The notes under the pieces were generated by a model. That model did no database searches. It worked only from the letters and a program-made list of their open reading frames with translations, and was not told where the DNA came from. Positions 7,243 to 13,145 of a stretch of DNA of 13,145 nucleotides are shown here, piece by piece (the first letter of the stretch is position 1; each line of letters begins with the position of its first letter). Source of the DNA: JABCPE02 sp963516475 (GTDB taxonomy: Bacteria; Bacteroidota; Bacteroidia; Flavobacteriales; Weeksellaceae); assembly GCA_963516475.1 (NCBI GenBank), contig CAUQBR010000024.1, forward strand, positions 1 to 13,145, in the 5' to 3' direction. The position numbers and the translations under genes were made by a program.

Positions 7243-7272
7243 CAAATTTAATTCTTTTCCTCTTCTAAACAA
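7243..7272 (-). promoter_or_regulatory. Promoter of the GlmU-like gene
   Basis: Minus strand: TTG (7272-7270), a 19-base spacer, then TAAATTTG (7250-7243), matching the Bacteroidetes consensus fully. The -7 box ends 16 bases before the ATG at 7226. The -33 element lies at the end of the T-run of the rpmE2 terminator, so the two signals overlap. An ATTTGTTACAAAT palindrome covers the end of the -7 box. Confidence 0.75.
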
Positions 7273-7304
7273 AAAACCTCCTGAAAAAATCAGAAGGTCT
7301 TTTA
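7271..7304 (-). terminator. Intrinsic terminator of rpmE2
   Basis: On the minus strand ACCTTCTGA (7298-7290), a loop of five T and TCAGGAGGT (7284-7276) form a 9-bp stem with one G-U pair. A run of T ends at 7271. It lies 15 bases after the rpmE2 stop. Confidence 0.85.
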
Positions 7305-7318
7305 ATATTTTCCTAATG

Positions 7319-7570
7319 TTACTTAGCAAATTTTTTGTACTTGTTCATGAACTTGTCTACTCTACCTGCAGTATCTACTAGTTTCACTTTTCCTGTGTAG
7401 AATGGGTGAGATGTAGAAGAGATCTCCATTTTTACTAATGGATACTCTTGTCCTTCGTATACGATTGTATCTTTTGTTTCTGTTGTAGATTTGCAAAGAA
7501 ACACCTCGTCGTTACTCATATCTTTGAAAACAACAAGTCTATAATTTTCAGGGTGGATTCCTTTTTTCAT
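7319..7570 (-). CDS. rpmE2: 50S ribosomal protein L31, type B
   Basis: This 83-residue protein begins MKKGIHPENYRLVVFKDMSN and contains STSHPFYTGK (residues 52-61) followed by DTAGRVDKFMNKYKKF, the hallmarks of L31. It has only one cysteine (FLCKS), not the CxxC zinc-binding set of the zinc-containing form. Type B L31 is longer and zinc-free, as seen here. It is a component of the large ribosomal subunit at the central protuberance and intersubunit bridge. The gene is monocistronic: its own promoter is 92 bases upstream and a terminator follows directly. Confidence 0.96.
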   Translation of the reverse strand: MKKGIHPENYRLVVFKDMSNDEVFLCKSTTETKDTIVYEGQEYPLVKMEISSTSHPFYTGKVKLVDTAGRVDKFMNKYKKFAK

Positions 7571-7661
7571 AATATTCTAGAAATTATTTTTATTTTTAAA
7601 TTCAATTATTTGGATAAAATGGTAATGGACATCTTATCCTTATACTAGGTATTTCAGTCTG

Positions 7662-7691
7662 CAAAAATATTATTTTTTTTTGAATTCACAA
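7662..7691 (-). promoter_or_regulatory. Promoter of rpmE2
   Basis: Minus strand: TTG (7691-7689), a 19-base spacer rich in A, then TATTTTTG (7669-7662), a full TAnnTTTG match. It implies a 5' leader of roughly 80 bases, longer than for the other genes here and long enough to carry autoregulatory structure, though I see no clear one. Confidence 0.65.
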
Positions 7692-7719
7692 AAACTTTAA
7701 AAATTTATCTTAAAATATT

Positions 7720-7727
7720 TATCTTTG
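7720..7727 (+). promoter_or_regulatory. -7 element of the plus-strand operon promoter
   Basis: TATCTTTG matches TAnnTTTG and ends 18 bases before the ATG at 7746. No TTG lies at the expected upstream distance, so only the -7 element is supported. It shares the 7571-7745 divergent intergenic region with the rpmE2 promoter. Confidence 0.5.
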
Positions 7728-7745
7728 AATATTATTTTAATACAT

Positions 7746-9146
7746 ATGAAAACAAAATTCTTACTTGGGCTGAGCTTTTGGGTTTTAATGTTGTTTGTTT
7801 CGTGCAAAAGGGATGAAATCAACTTTGAGACTCCTTCTGCGGACTTGAAATTCTCACATGATGTCGTATTTTGTGATACGGTTTATAATCAGGTTCGCTC
7901 CGAGACTTATTTCGTAACAGTTTATAACAGAGAGAACAAAGATGTACGAATTCCAAAAATCACATTAGAAGGCGGAAGCTCCTCGCCATACCGCATCAAT
8001 GTGGATGGAAAGGCAGGGACAGAATTTCTTGATGTTCCACTGAGAAAAAATGACAGCCTCATTATCTTTATAGAAATAGCTCCCGTAGCCAATGCAAGAG
8101 AAGCCATCGCTGAGGACAAAATAATTTTCAGCTCACCGAGAGGCAACCAACATGTGACACTTCTTTCCGTGGTGCAGGATGCCGAATTTTTCATAAAATC
8201 TGACACAAATCCAAATATCCTAAACGCCAATACAACTTGGAGAAATGACAAGGCTAAAATCATCTTCGGAGAGCTCACTCTCGCGGAAGGGAAAACCCTT
8301 GACATAGAAGAAGGAACGAAAGTCTATTTCACCAAGAACAGCAGCCTGAAAATTTCTAAAAACGGGAGGCTCAACATCAATGGGTTGATAGACAAAGAAG
8401 TTATTTTCCGAGGCGACAGAAACGATATAAGATACGACACCATTCCGCTCAACTGGGATGGAATTTACCTTGAAGAAAACGCCGTTCTAAACATGAATTA
8501 TGCTAAGATTTTTGGAGGAAATTCTGGGCTTAATCTTTATAAAACCACAGCCAACATCAAAAATTCTATCATTCATACTTTTCAGGAGTATGGAATTTAT
8601 TCCGTGAAATCTAGAATCAACGCTGAAAACATGGTGATGAACAACTGCGGAAGAGCGAATTTAGCCATATTTGGCGGCGGCGAGGCTAATCTTACTCATT
8701 GCACATTGGCAAATTATTGGTATCAGAGTTCTGCTTCGCCAGCTTTGGGAATTTATGCTACGAATAAATGGCGAAATAATTCTGGGAATACAGAAAACGC
8801 AAATCTGGAACTCAACATCAAAAACTCCATCGTTTACGGAAAAAAGGAAAATTCGATTTTATTTGAGCCTGTTTCTGGGTATAATTTTAGTTATCTTATC
8901 AGCCATTCACTTATAAAATACAGTAACAAGGCTGGTTATCACTTTGATGCTAATCCACAGATAATCAACTCTATAAAAAATGAAAATCCAAAATTCCTGA
9001 ACCACTCCATTGTGAGAATGAACCTCCGCACCGCAGATGATTCTCCTGCTAAAAGAAGAGGAAACATATCAACAGCAACTGGTGTGCCTCAGGACATTAA
9101 AGGTGTTTCAAGGACAAGTAATCCTACTATCGGTGCTTATCAATAA
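7746..9146 (+). CDS. Lipoprotein with right-handed parallel beta-helix
   Basis: The 466 residues start at ATG 7746. An in-frame TTG at 7725 overlaps the -7 element and is rejected. The signal MKTKFLLGLSFWVLMLFVSC has a lipobox with Cys20, and the lack of acidic residues just after it (KRDE) neither proves nor excludes surface export. Residues 30-160 form a beta-rich domain. From about residue 165 a long series of short beta-strands with Asn/Gly turns (LNMNYAKIFGGNSGLNLYKT, INAENMVMNNCGRANLAI) is typical of a parallel beta-helix. The C-terminus DIKGVSRTSNPTIGAYQ matches the ending common in Bacteroidetes choice-of-anchor or beta-helix envelope proteins. It is probably an outer-membrane lipoprotein. 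No catalytic residues were recognised. It is the first gene of the operon, 16 bases before the next. Confidence 0.85.
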   Translation: MKTKFLLGLSFWVLMLFVSCKRDEINFETPSADLKFSHDVVFCDTVYNQVRSETYFVTVYNRENKDVRIPKITLEGGSSSPYRINVDGKAGTEFLDVPLRKNDSLIIFIEIAPVANAREAIAEDKIIFSSPRGNQHVTLLSVVQDAEFFIKSDTNPNILNANTTWRNDKAKIIFGELTLAEGKTLDIEEGTKVYFTKNSSLKISKNGRLNINGLIDKEVIFRGDRNDIRYDTIPLNWDGIYLEENAVLNMNYAKIFGGNSGLNLYKTTANIKNSIIHTFQEYGIYSVKSRINAENMVMNNCGRANLAIFGGGEANLTHCTLANYWYQSSASPALGIYATNKWRNNSGNTENANLELNIKNSIVYGKKENSILFEPVSGYNFSYLISHSLIKYSNKAGYHFDANPQIINSIKNENPKFLNHSIVRMNLRTADDSPAKRRGNISTATGVPQDIKGVSRTSNPTIGAYQ

Positions 9147-9162
9147 AAAATATTTAAATAAT

Positions 9163-9627
9163 ATGAACTGTTATAACCATCCTGACTTACCTGCAGTTAG
9201 CAGCTGTATAGATTGCAATAAAGGTCTTTGTATAGAATGTTCCTCACGCTATACATTTCCCATTTGTGTAGAGTGTAATAAAAATAGAATTTCTCATGAA
9301 CGAAGCGAAATCATCAAAGATTTTTTCATTATTTTTGGCGGAGGTGCAGTGATTACTTTTATTGTTTTATCGCTTCTCAATTCTCAAAACAGAGATTTGC
9401 CCATAATGTCATACATTATGTTCTTTTATGCTTATTCTTCACTGGTTGCAGGTTGGAGATTTCTAAACAGAATTACAGCTGACTATTTCCTTTTCTTGCC
9501 AATTATAGGCTGGTTGATTTATTTTATGGTTAAATTTTTAATCTCTGGTTGTTTAGGTGTTTTTATTTTGCCTTACAGAATTTACAAAAATATTACTCGA
9601 CTAAAAGAACTAAATCAAATAGACTAA
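9163..9627 (+). CDS. Membrane protein with N-terminal B-box-like zinc-finger cysteines
   Basis: The 154-residue protein starts at ATG 9163, the first codon after the lipoprotein stop that gives a sensible N-terminus. Its first 40 residues hold C3, H6, C15, C18, C23, C26, C35 and C38 in the pattern CxxHP...CxxC...CxxC...CxxC, resembling a B-box or zinc-ribbon metal site. Four hydrophobic stretches follow at about 53-72, 82-101, 108-126 and 127-143, so it is an inner-membrane protein with a metal-binding domain at one end. Proteins of this layout are often annotated only as B-box zinc-finger or hypothetical. Its stop codon directly abuts the ATG of the MazG-like gene, which implies co-translation. 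The function is unknown. Confidence 0.8.
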   Translation: MNCYNHPDLPAVSSCIDCNKGLCIECSSRYTFPICVECNKNRISHERSEIIKDFFIIFGGGAVITFIVLSLLNSQNRDLPIMSYIMFFYAYSSLVAGWRFLNRITADYFLFLPIIGWLIYFMVKFLISGCLGVFILPYRIYKNITRLKELNQID

Positions 9628-9954
9628 ATGGAAATCAAAACACTACAGGAACAAGTAGATAACTGGATAAAGGCAATCGGTGTCCGCTATTTCGATGAGC
9701 TGACCAATATGGCGATTCTAACCGAAGAAGTGGGCGAAGTGGCGAGAATCATCGCCAGAAGATACGGCGAACAATCCGAAAAAGAAAGTGATAAAAACAA
9801 AGACCTCGGAGAAGAGCTTGCCGATGTGCTTTTTGTAACGCTTTGTCTTGCCAATCAAACTGGGATAGACCTGCAAGATGCCTTTTACAAGAAAATGAAA
9901 AAAAATACGGAAAGAGACCAAAACAGGCATCAAAACAATGAAAAACTAAAATGA
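9628..9954 (+). CDS. MazG-like nucleotide pyrophosphohydrolase
   Basis: This 108-residue, all-alpha protein carries the EExxE...ExxD magnesium-binding pattern of the MazG/dUTPase superfamily: E33, E34 and E37 (TEEVGEVAR), then E63 and D66 (GEELADVLF). It is a short single-domain form, which in known relatives hydrolyses (d)NTPs to the monophosphate and pyrophosphate. A highly charged segment (QSEKESDKNKD) separates the two metal-binding helices. The C-terminus is basic and Asn/Gln-rich. It starts immediately after the stop of the membrane protein gene and ends 13 bases before aroA, so it belongs to the same transcript. The preferred nucleotide cannot be read from the sequence. Confidence 0.9.
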   Translation: MEIKTLQEQVDNWIKAIGVRYFDELTNMAILTEEVGEVARIIARRYGEQSEKESDKNKDLGEELADVLFVTLCLANQTGIDLQDAFYKKMKKNTERDQNRHQNNEKLK

Positions 9955-9967
9955 AAGTTTGTTCTAA

Positions 9968-11161
9968 ATGAAATTATTTCGTCCAATTCTTCCAAATGAA
10001 ATACAAATCACAGGCTCTAAAAGCGAGTCCAATCGTCTATTAATTTTACAAAAACTCTTTGGAAATATTGAAATAAAAAACATTTCTAACTCACAGGATA
10101 CCAAACTTTTACAAAAAGCCTTAAATTCCGATGAGAAAACAATAGACATCCACCACGCTGGCACAGCGATGCGGTTTCTGACTTCGTTTTTTGCAGTTCA
10201 GGAGGGTGTAGAAAAAATCCTCACAGGCTCCGAAAGAATGAAACAAAGACCCATAAAACCTTTGGTAGAAGCACTTAGAGAGCTGGGAACGGATATAGAA
10301 TATTTAGAGAAAGAGGGATTTCCTCCACTTAAAATAAAAGGAAAAAAATTAGAAAAAAATTTCGTGGAAATTCCTGCGGATATTTCTTCGCAGTTCATCA
10401 CTTCGCTCATTCTTGTCGGCGGAAAATTAGAAAACGGCCTGACCATAAATCTTTTAGGAGAAATCACATCAAAGCCTTACATAGAAATGACTCTGAAACT
10501 GCTTTCAGAAATCAGCGGAAAATCCATTATCCTAAAAGACAAAACTATCCAAATTCCCAATATCAAAACTCAAAAAACAGTATTCATTGTGGAATCTGAC
10601 TGGTCTTCGGCTTCTTATTTTTATTCGTTTTCGGTATTGAATAGACAAAAAATTACACTTAAAAATTTTAATGAAAATTCTCTGCAAGGCGATTCCAGAA
10701 TTACCGAAATTTACTCTCAGTTTTTCGGAATTGATACTATTTTTAATGAAAATCAGCAGGAAATTACTTTGATTCCAAAAAGTAATTTTAGCCTTCCTCA
10801 GTCCATTCAGCTCAATATGAACGACTGCCCAGACATCGCCCAAACAGTCTGTGTAACGGCTGCTGCATTGAAAATTCCTTTTGAAATCGGTGGGCTTGCC
10901 ACTCTTAAAATAAAAGAAACCGACAGGCTCTCTGCCCTTCAAAACGAACTAAAAAAAATAGGCTGCGAAACGGAAATCACGGACAATTCCATAAAATCTG
11001 TCCTCTACACCAATCCCAAAAAAAACATATCCATCGCTACCTACGGCGACCACCGCATGGCAATGGCATTCGCGCCCTACTCACTAATTCAGGAAATAGA
11101 AATACAAAATCCCGAAGTGGTGGAAAAATCTTTCCCTGATTTTTGGGAATTTGTCAAATAA
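9968..11161 (+). CDS. aroA: 3-phosphoshikimate 1-carboxyvinyltransferase (EPSP synthase)
   Basis: AroA joins phosphoenolpyruvate to shikimate-3-phosphate in the sixth step of the shikimate pathway, leading to chorismate. The 397 residues are somewhat shorter than the E. coli enzyme, mostly through trimmed loops. Motifs in order: GSKSESNR (16-23), which binds the substrate phosphates; AGTAMRF (64-70), the PEP-binding loop; SERMKQRPI (88-96); DISSQFITSL (138-147); KETDR (316-320); GDHRMAM (360-366); and the C-terminal SFPDFWEF. In the PEP loop the usual GNAGTAMRPL reads HHAGTAMRFL, with Phe70 at the place of the E. coli Pro101. I believe this substitution is usual in Bacteroidetes. It is the last gene of the operon, with 13 bases from the MazG-like gene. 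Confidence 0.96.
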   Translation: MKLFRPILPNEIQITGSKSESNRLLILQKLFGNIEIKNISNSQDTKLLQKALNSDEKTIDIHHAGTAMRFLTSFFAVQEGVEKILTGSERMKQRPIKPLVEALRELGTDIEYLEKEGFPPLKIKGKKLEKNFVEIPADISSQFITSLILVGGKLENGLTINLLGEITSKPYIEMTLKLLSEISGKSIILKDKTIQIPNIKTQKTVFIVESDWSSASYFYSFSVLNRQKITLKNFNENSLQGDSRITEIYSQFFGIDTIFNENQQEITLIPKSNFSLPQSIQLNMNDCPDIAQTVCVTAAALKIPFEIGGLATLKIKETDRLSALQNELKKIGCETEITDNSIKSVLYTNPKKNISIATYGDHRMAMAFAPYSLIQEIEIQNPEVVEKSFPDFWEFVK

Positions 11162-11210
11162 TCGGTTTTCATTTCTGAAATTGAAAAACTTTTTAACAAA
11201 GGTTTTTTAT

Positions 11211-11218
11211 TAACTTTG
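11211..11218 (+). promoter_or_regulatory. -7 element before the DUF2461 gene
   Basis: TAACTTTG is an exact TAnnTTTG match, ending 18 bases before ATG 11237, the same distance as for the lipoprotein gene at 7746. No good TTG lies at the usual spacing; the nearest TTG (11181-11183) is 27 bases away. Independent transcription of the DUF2461-SDR pair is therefore likely but not certain. Confidence 0.5.
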
Positions 11219-11236
11219 CTATTTAATACTAAACAA

Positions 11237-11914
11237 ATGAATTCTAAATTATCCCAAAACATTTTTGCTTTTTTAGAAGAGCTAAAAAAGAATAACAACA
11301 AAGACTGGTTCAGTTCCCATAAATCCGACTACGATAAGGCAAAGGCTGATTTTTCGGAGTTTTTCCAAGCTGTACACAGCGAAATTGCAAAAAATGATTT
11401 CATTTCAGAGCCGAAAATCTACCGAATTCACAGAGATTTGAGATTTTCCAAAGACAAAACTCCTTATAAAACCCATTTCGGAGGCTACTTTTCCCGAAGA
11501 CAGCCACAGTACAGAGGCGGGTATTATCTTAATATTGAGCCTGATAACTGTTTTATTGGTGGGGGATTTTTTGCACCAAATAAAGATGATTTGCACAGAA
11601 TCCGCAAAGAAATAGAACTAAACGGAAAGGATTTGGATACATTTTTAAATTCAGCGAAAGCCAAAAAATTATTCGGAGGAGAATTCTGGGGCGAAGAACT
11701 AAAAACCGCACCAAAAGGCTTTGAAAAAGAGCATCCTTATGCTCATTTATTAAAGAAAAAACAATTTCTTTTGGTGCAAAATTTCAAAAACGAGGAAGTT
11801 TTAAGTCCTGATTTTTTAGACAAAGTAACAACTGGACTGGAAGCAATGCGCCCATTTTTTGACTTCATGACCGAAGCACTGACTACCAATCTAAATGGAG
11901 AATCAACCATATAA
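11237..11914 (+). CDS. DUF2461 (TIGR02453) family protein
   Basis: The 225-residue cytoplasmic protein has the conserved features of the DUF2461 family: an N-terminal NNKDWFSSHKSDYDKAKADF, the central RIHRDLRFSKDKTPYKTHFG block with many basic and aromatic residues, and GGYYLNIEPDNCFIGGGFF, followed by a helical C-terminal half. I chose ATG 11237 because the only upstream alternative is a TTG inside the -7 promoter element. The biochemical role of the family is not established. Length and domain coverage look complete. It is followed 9 bases later by a short-chain dehydrogenase, so the two are probably co-transcribed. Confidence 0.92.
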   Translation: MNSKLSQNIFAFLEELKKNNNKDWFSSHKSDYDKAKADFSEFFQAVHSEIAKNDFISEPKIYRIHRDLRFSKDKTPYKTHFGGYFSRRQPQYRGGYYLNIEPDNCFIGGGFFAPNKDDLHRIRKEIELNGKDLDTFLNSAKAKKLFGGEFWGEELKTAPKGFEKEHPYAHLLKKKQFLLVQNFKNEEVLSPDFLDKVTTGLEAMRPFFDFMTEALTTNLNGESTI

Positions 11915-11923
11915 CACGATTAA

Positions 11924-12718
11924 ATGAAAAAAACAATCATCATCACAGGGACATCGGCTGGAATCGGCTTTTCCCTTGCAGAATATTTCGGAAAACAAGG
12001 ACACAGGGTCTACGGACTGAGCAGAAAAAAGGCAGATTCTAAGCTTTTTACATCCATTCCGACCGATATCACCGAAAAAAGCCAAATAGACCGCGCCATA
12101 GAGGAAATTCTATCCAAAGAAAATCACATTGATATTCTCATCAACAATGCTGGAATGGGCATGGTGGGAGCCGTAGAAGACTCTAATAAAGAGGAAATTA
12201 TGAAACTTTTTAACCTGAATCTAATCGGAGCGGTGCAGATGATGACCGCCGTGATGCCCAAAATGCGCGAGCAGAAATTAGGACAGATTATCAATATTTC
12301 CAGCATCGGTTCAGAAATGGGACTGCCTTTCAGAGGGTTTTATTCTGCCTCCAAATCGGCTTTGGATAAAGTTACCGAAGCCATGAGGTACGAAATCTCG
12401 GCTTGGAATATAGAGCTATGCTCCCTTCATCTGGGCGATATAAAGACCAATATTGCAGAAAACCGAATCAAAACCACAGTTTCTGAGCCTTACAAAAATA
12501 TTTTTTACAAAGTTTATTCTACTATGAATTCCCATGTGGACCACGGAGTAGAGCCTGTGGAAGTGGCGAAATACATCGAAAAACTATTGCTCAAAAACAA
12601 ATGGAAAGTCCATTACTATTTCGGGAAATTTGGGCAAAAAATCGGTATTCCTCTCAAATGGATTCTGCCACAAAAAACCTACGAAAATCTAATGAAAAAA
12701 TATAATAAAATGGATTAG
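11924..12718 (+). CDS. Short-chain dehydrogenase/reductase (SDR family)
   Basis: The 264 residues form a classical SDR Rossmann enzyme using NAD(H) or NADP(H). The cofactor loop TGTSAGIG is at 8-15, the structural NNAG at 74-77, and the catalytic set is Ser127 (ISSIGS), Tyr140 and Lys144 (YSASK), with an Asn near 97-99. Arg34 after the second strand (GLSRKK) suggests a preference for NADP(H). The usual PG motif after the fifth strand is replaced by LGDIKT (170-175). A basic, aromatic C-terminal tail (WILPQKTYENLMKKYNK) may help in membrane or substrate contact. The substrate is unknown. It is the last gene of its transcript: its stop codon lies inside the terminator hairpin. Confidence 0.92.
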   Translation: MKKTIIITGTSAGIGFSLAEYFGKQGHRVYGLSRKKADSKLFTSIPTDITEKSQIDRAIEEILSKENHIDILINNAGMGMVGAVEDSNKEEIMKLFNLNLIGAVQMMTAVMPKMREQKLGQIINISSIGSEMGLPFRGFYSASKSALDKVTEAMRYEISAWNIELCSLHLGDIKTNIAENRIKTTVSEPYKNIFYKVYSTMNSHVDHGVEPVEVAKYIEKLLLKNKWKVHYYFGKFGQKIGIPLKWILPQKTYENLMKKYNKMD

Positions 12719-12742
12719 CTGTTTGCTAATCCATTATTTTTA
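12709..12742. terminator. Bidirectional intrinsic terminator between convergent genes
   Basis: AATGGATTAGC (12709-12719), loop TGTTT and GCTAATCCATT (12725-12735) form a perfect 11-bp stem, followed by ATTTTT on the plus strand. On the minus strand the stem is followed by TTTTATTATATTTT. The 5' arm contains the stop codon of the SDR gene. It sits between the plus-strand operon and the converging gene that ends at 12758. Confidence 0.88.
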
Positions 12743-12757
12743 AATTTCTAATTTTAT

Positions 12758-13145
12758 TTATTCTAAATATCGTTCCCATACATTATATAGTTCATATAAT
12801 CTTGTACCTTTTTTCGTTTTCTTAGCTAATCCTGATGCCAATATATAAATTACCCATATACTATTAAGAGCATCCTTTCCAAAACCTTTTATTACCATAT
12901 GCCCTTTATCCATATGATACTTGCTACGAGTAAGATATTGCTCCCATTTTAAGCCTTCATGATTCTTTATAAAAACTTCTCCAAAATAAATCCCAATATC
13001 TACAGCCAACGAGCGGGTCTTTATTGTAATGTCCCAGTCTTGTATTTCTATATAATCTGGCACAGCAGCTCTCTTTTCTTTATATTCTTCCTCTGTTTCT
13101 ACATTCTCCTCAAACCACTTTCCAAGCATTTTCAGAGATTCTGGG
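12758..13145 (-). CDS. Cytoplasmic protein of unknown function, C-terminal part (possibly an immunity-type protein)
   Basis: The frame is open from the right edge to its stop at 12758, giving at least 128 codons. An internal Met (13129) is probably not the start, since the frame continues upstream as PESLK without interruption. The visible part has no signal peptide. It contains DIGIYFGEVFIKNHEGLKW, a two-strand motif followed by KGHMVIKGFGKDALNSIWVI and a helical end LYELYNVWERYL. Small cytoplasmic proteins of this appearance often sit next to toxin-like genes in Chryseobacterium relatives, which is why immunity function is a possibility, but I cannot name the family. It converges on the SDR gene with the shared terminator between. 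Confidence 0.7.
   Translation of the reverse strand, partial: PESLKMLGKWFEENVETEEEYKEKRAAVPDYIEIQDWDITIKTRSLAVDIGIYFGEVFIKNHEGLKWEQYLTRSKYHMDKGHMVIKGFGKDALNSIWVIYILASGLAKKTKKGTRLYELYNVWERYLE

Overview
The window looks like a chromosomal segment of a Flavobacteriales bacterium, probably Weeksellaceae (Chryseobacterium, Riemerella or Elizabethkingia relatives). The evidence is low GC, promoters of the Bacteroidetes form TTG-N19-TAnnTTTG, almost no Shine-Dalgarno sites, many Sec signal peptides ending in NAQ or FAQ, a Bacteroidetes-type GlmU-like protein and the housekeeping set guaB, rpmE2 and aroA. The genus is an inference.

Left part (1-4016, all minus strand) is an accessory region reading away from guaB. 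In transcription order it holds a large lipoprotein with a HEALH zinc-metallopeptidase motif (A, 4016-2126), a second protein of unknown role (B, 2118-1455), a small exported protein (C, 1467-1039), a probable relative of C with a polyproline tail (D, 1011-563), a terminator, a promoter, and the start of another exported protein (E, 265-1). A, B and D do not read as single open frames. I count at least eight lesions: five single-base slips (four of them in or beside homopolymers), one change in a pentanucleotide repeat and two in-frame stops. Joining the frames gives continuous, protein-like sequence throughout. The flanking 9 kb keeps equally long homopolymers with no frame loss, so this looks like real decay (or switching) rather than uniform sequencing error.

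Middle part (4026-7570, minus strand) is rpmE2, then a GlmU-family nucleotidyltransferase/acyltransferase, a PepSY-like periplasmic protein and guaB. guaB begins inside a perfect 15-bp inverted repeat that includes its ATG. The first gene of the accessory region starts 9 bases after the guaB stop, so it is probably co-transcribed with guaB.

Right part (7746-12718, plus strand) diverges from rpmE2. It holds a beta-helix lipoprotein, a zinc-ribbon-like membrane protein, a MazG-like nucleotide pyrophosphohydrolase and aroA, closely packed as one operon. A DUF2461 protein and a short-chain dehydrogenase follow as a second pair. A strong hairpin terminator at 12709-12742 separates them from a converging, incomplete accessory gene (12758-13145).

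No tRNA, rRNA, CRISPR array, transposase or integrase was seen. The only nearly 300-base gap, 266-562, holds the terminator of D and the promoter of E. The other gaps are short.
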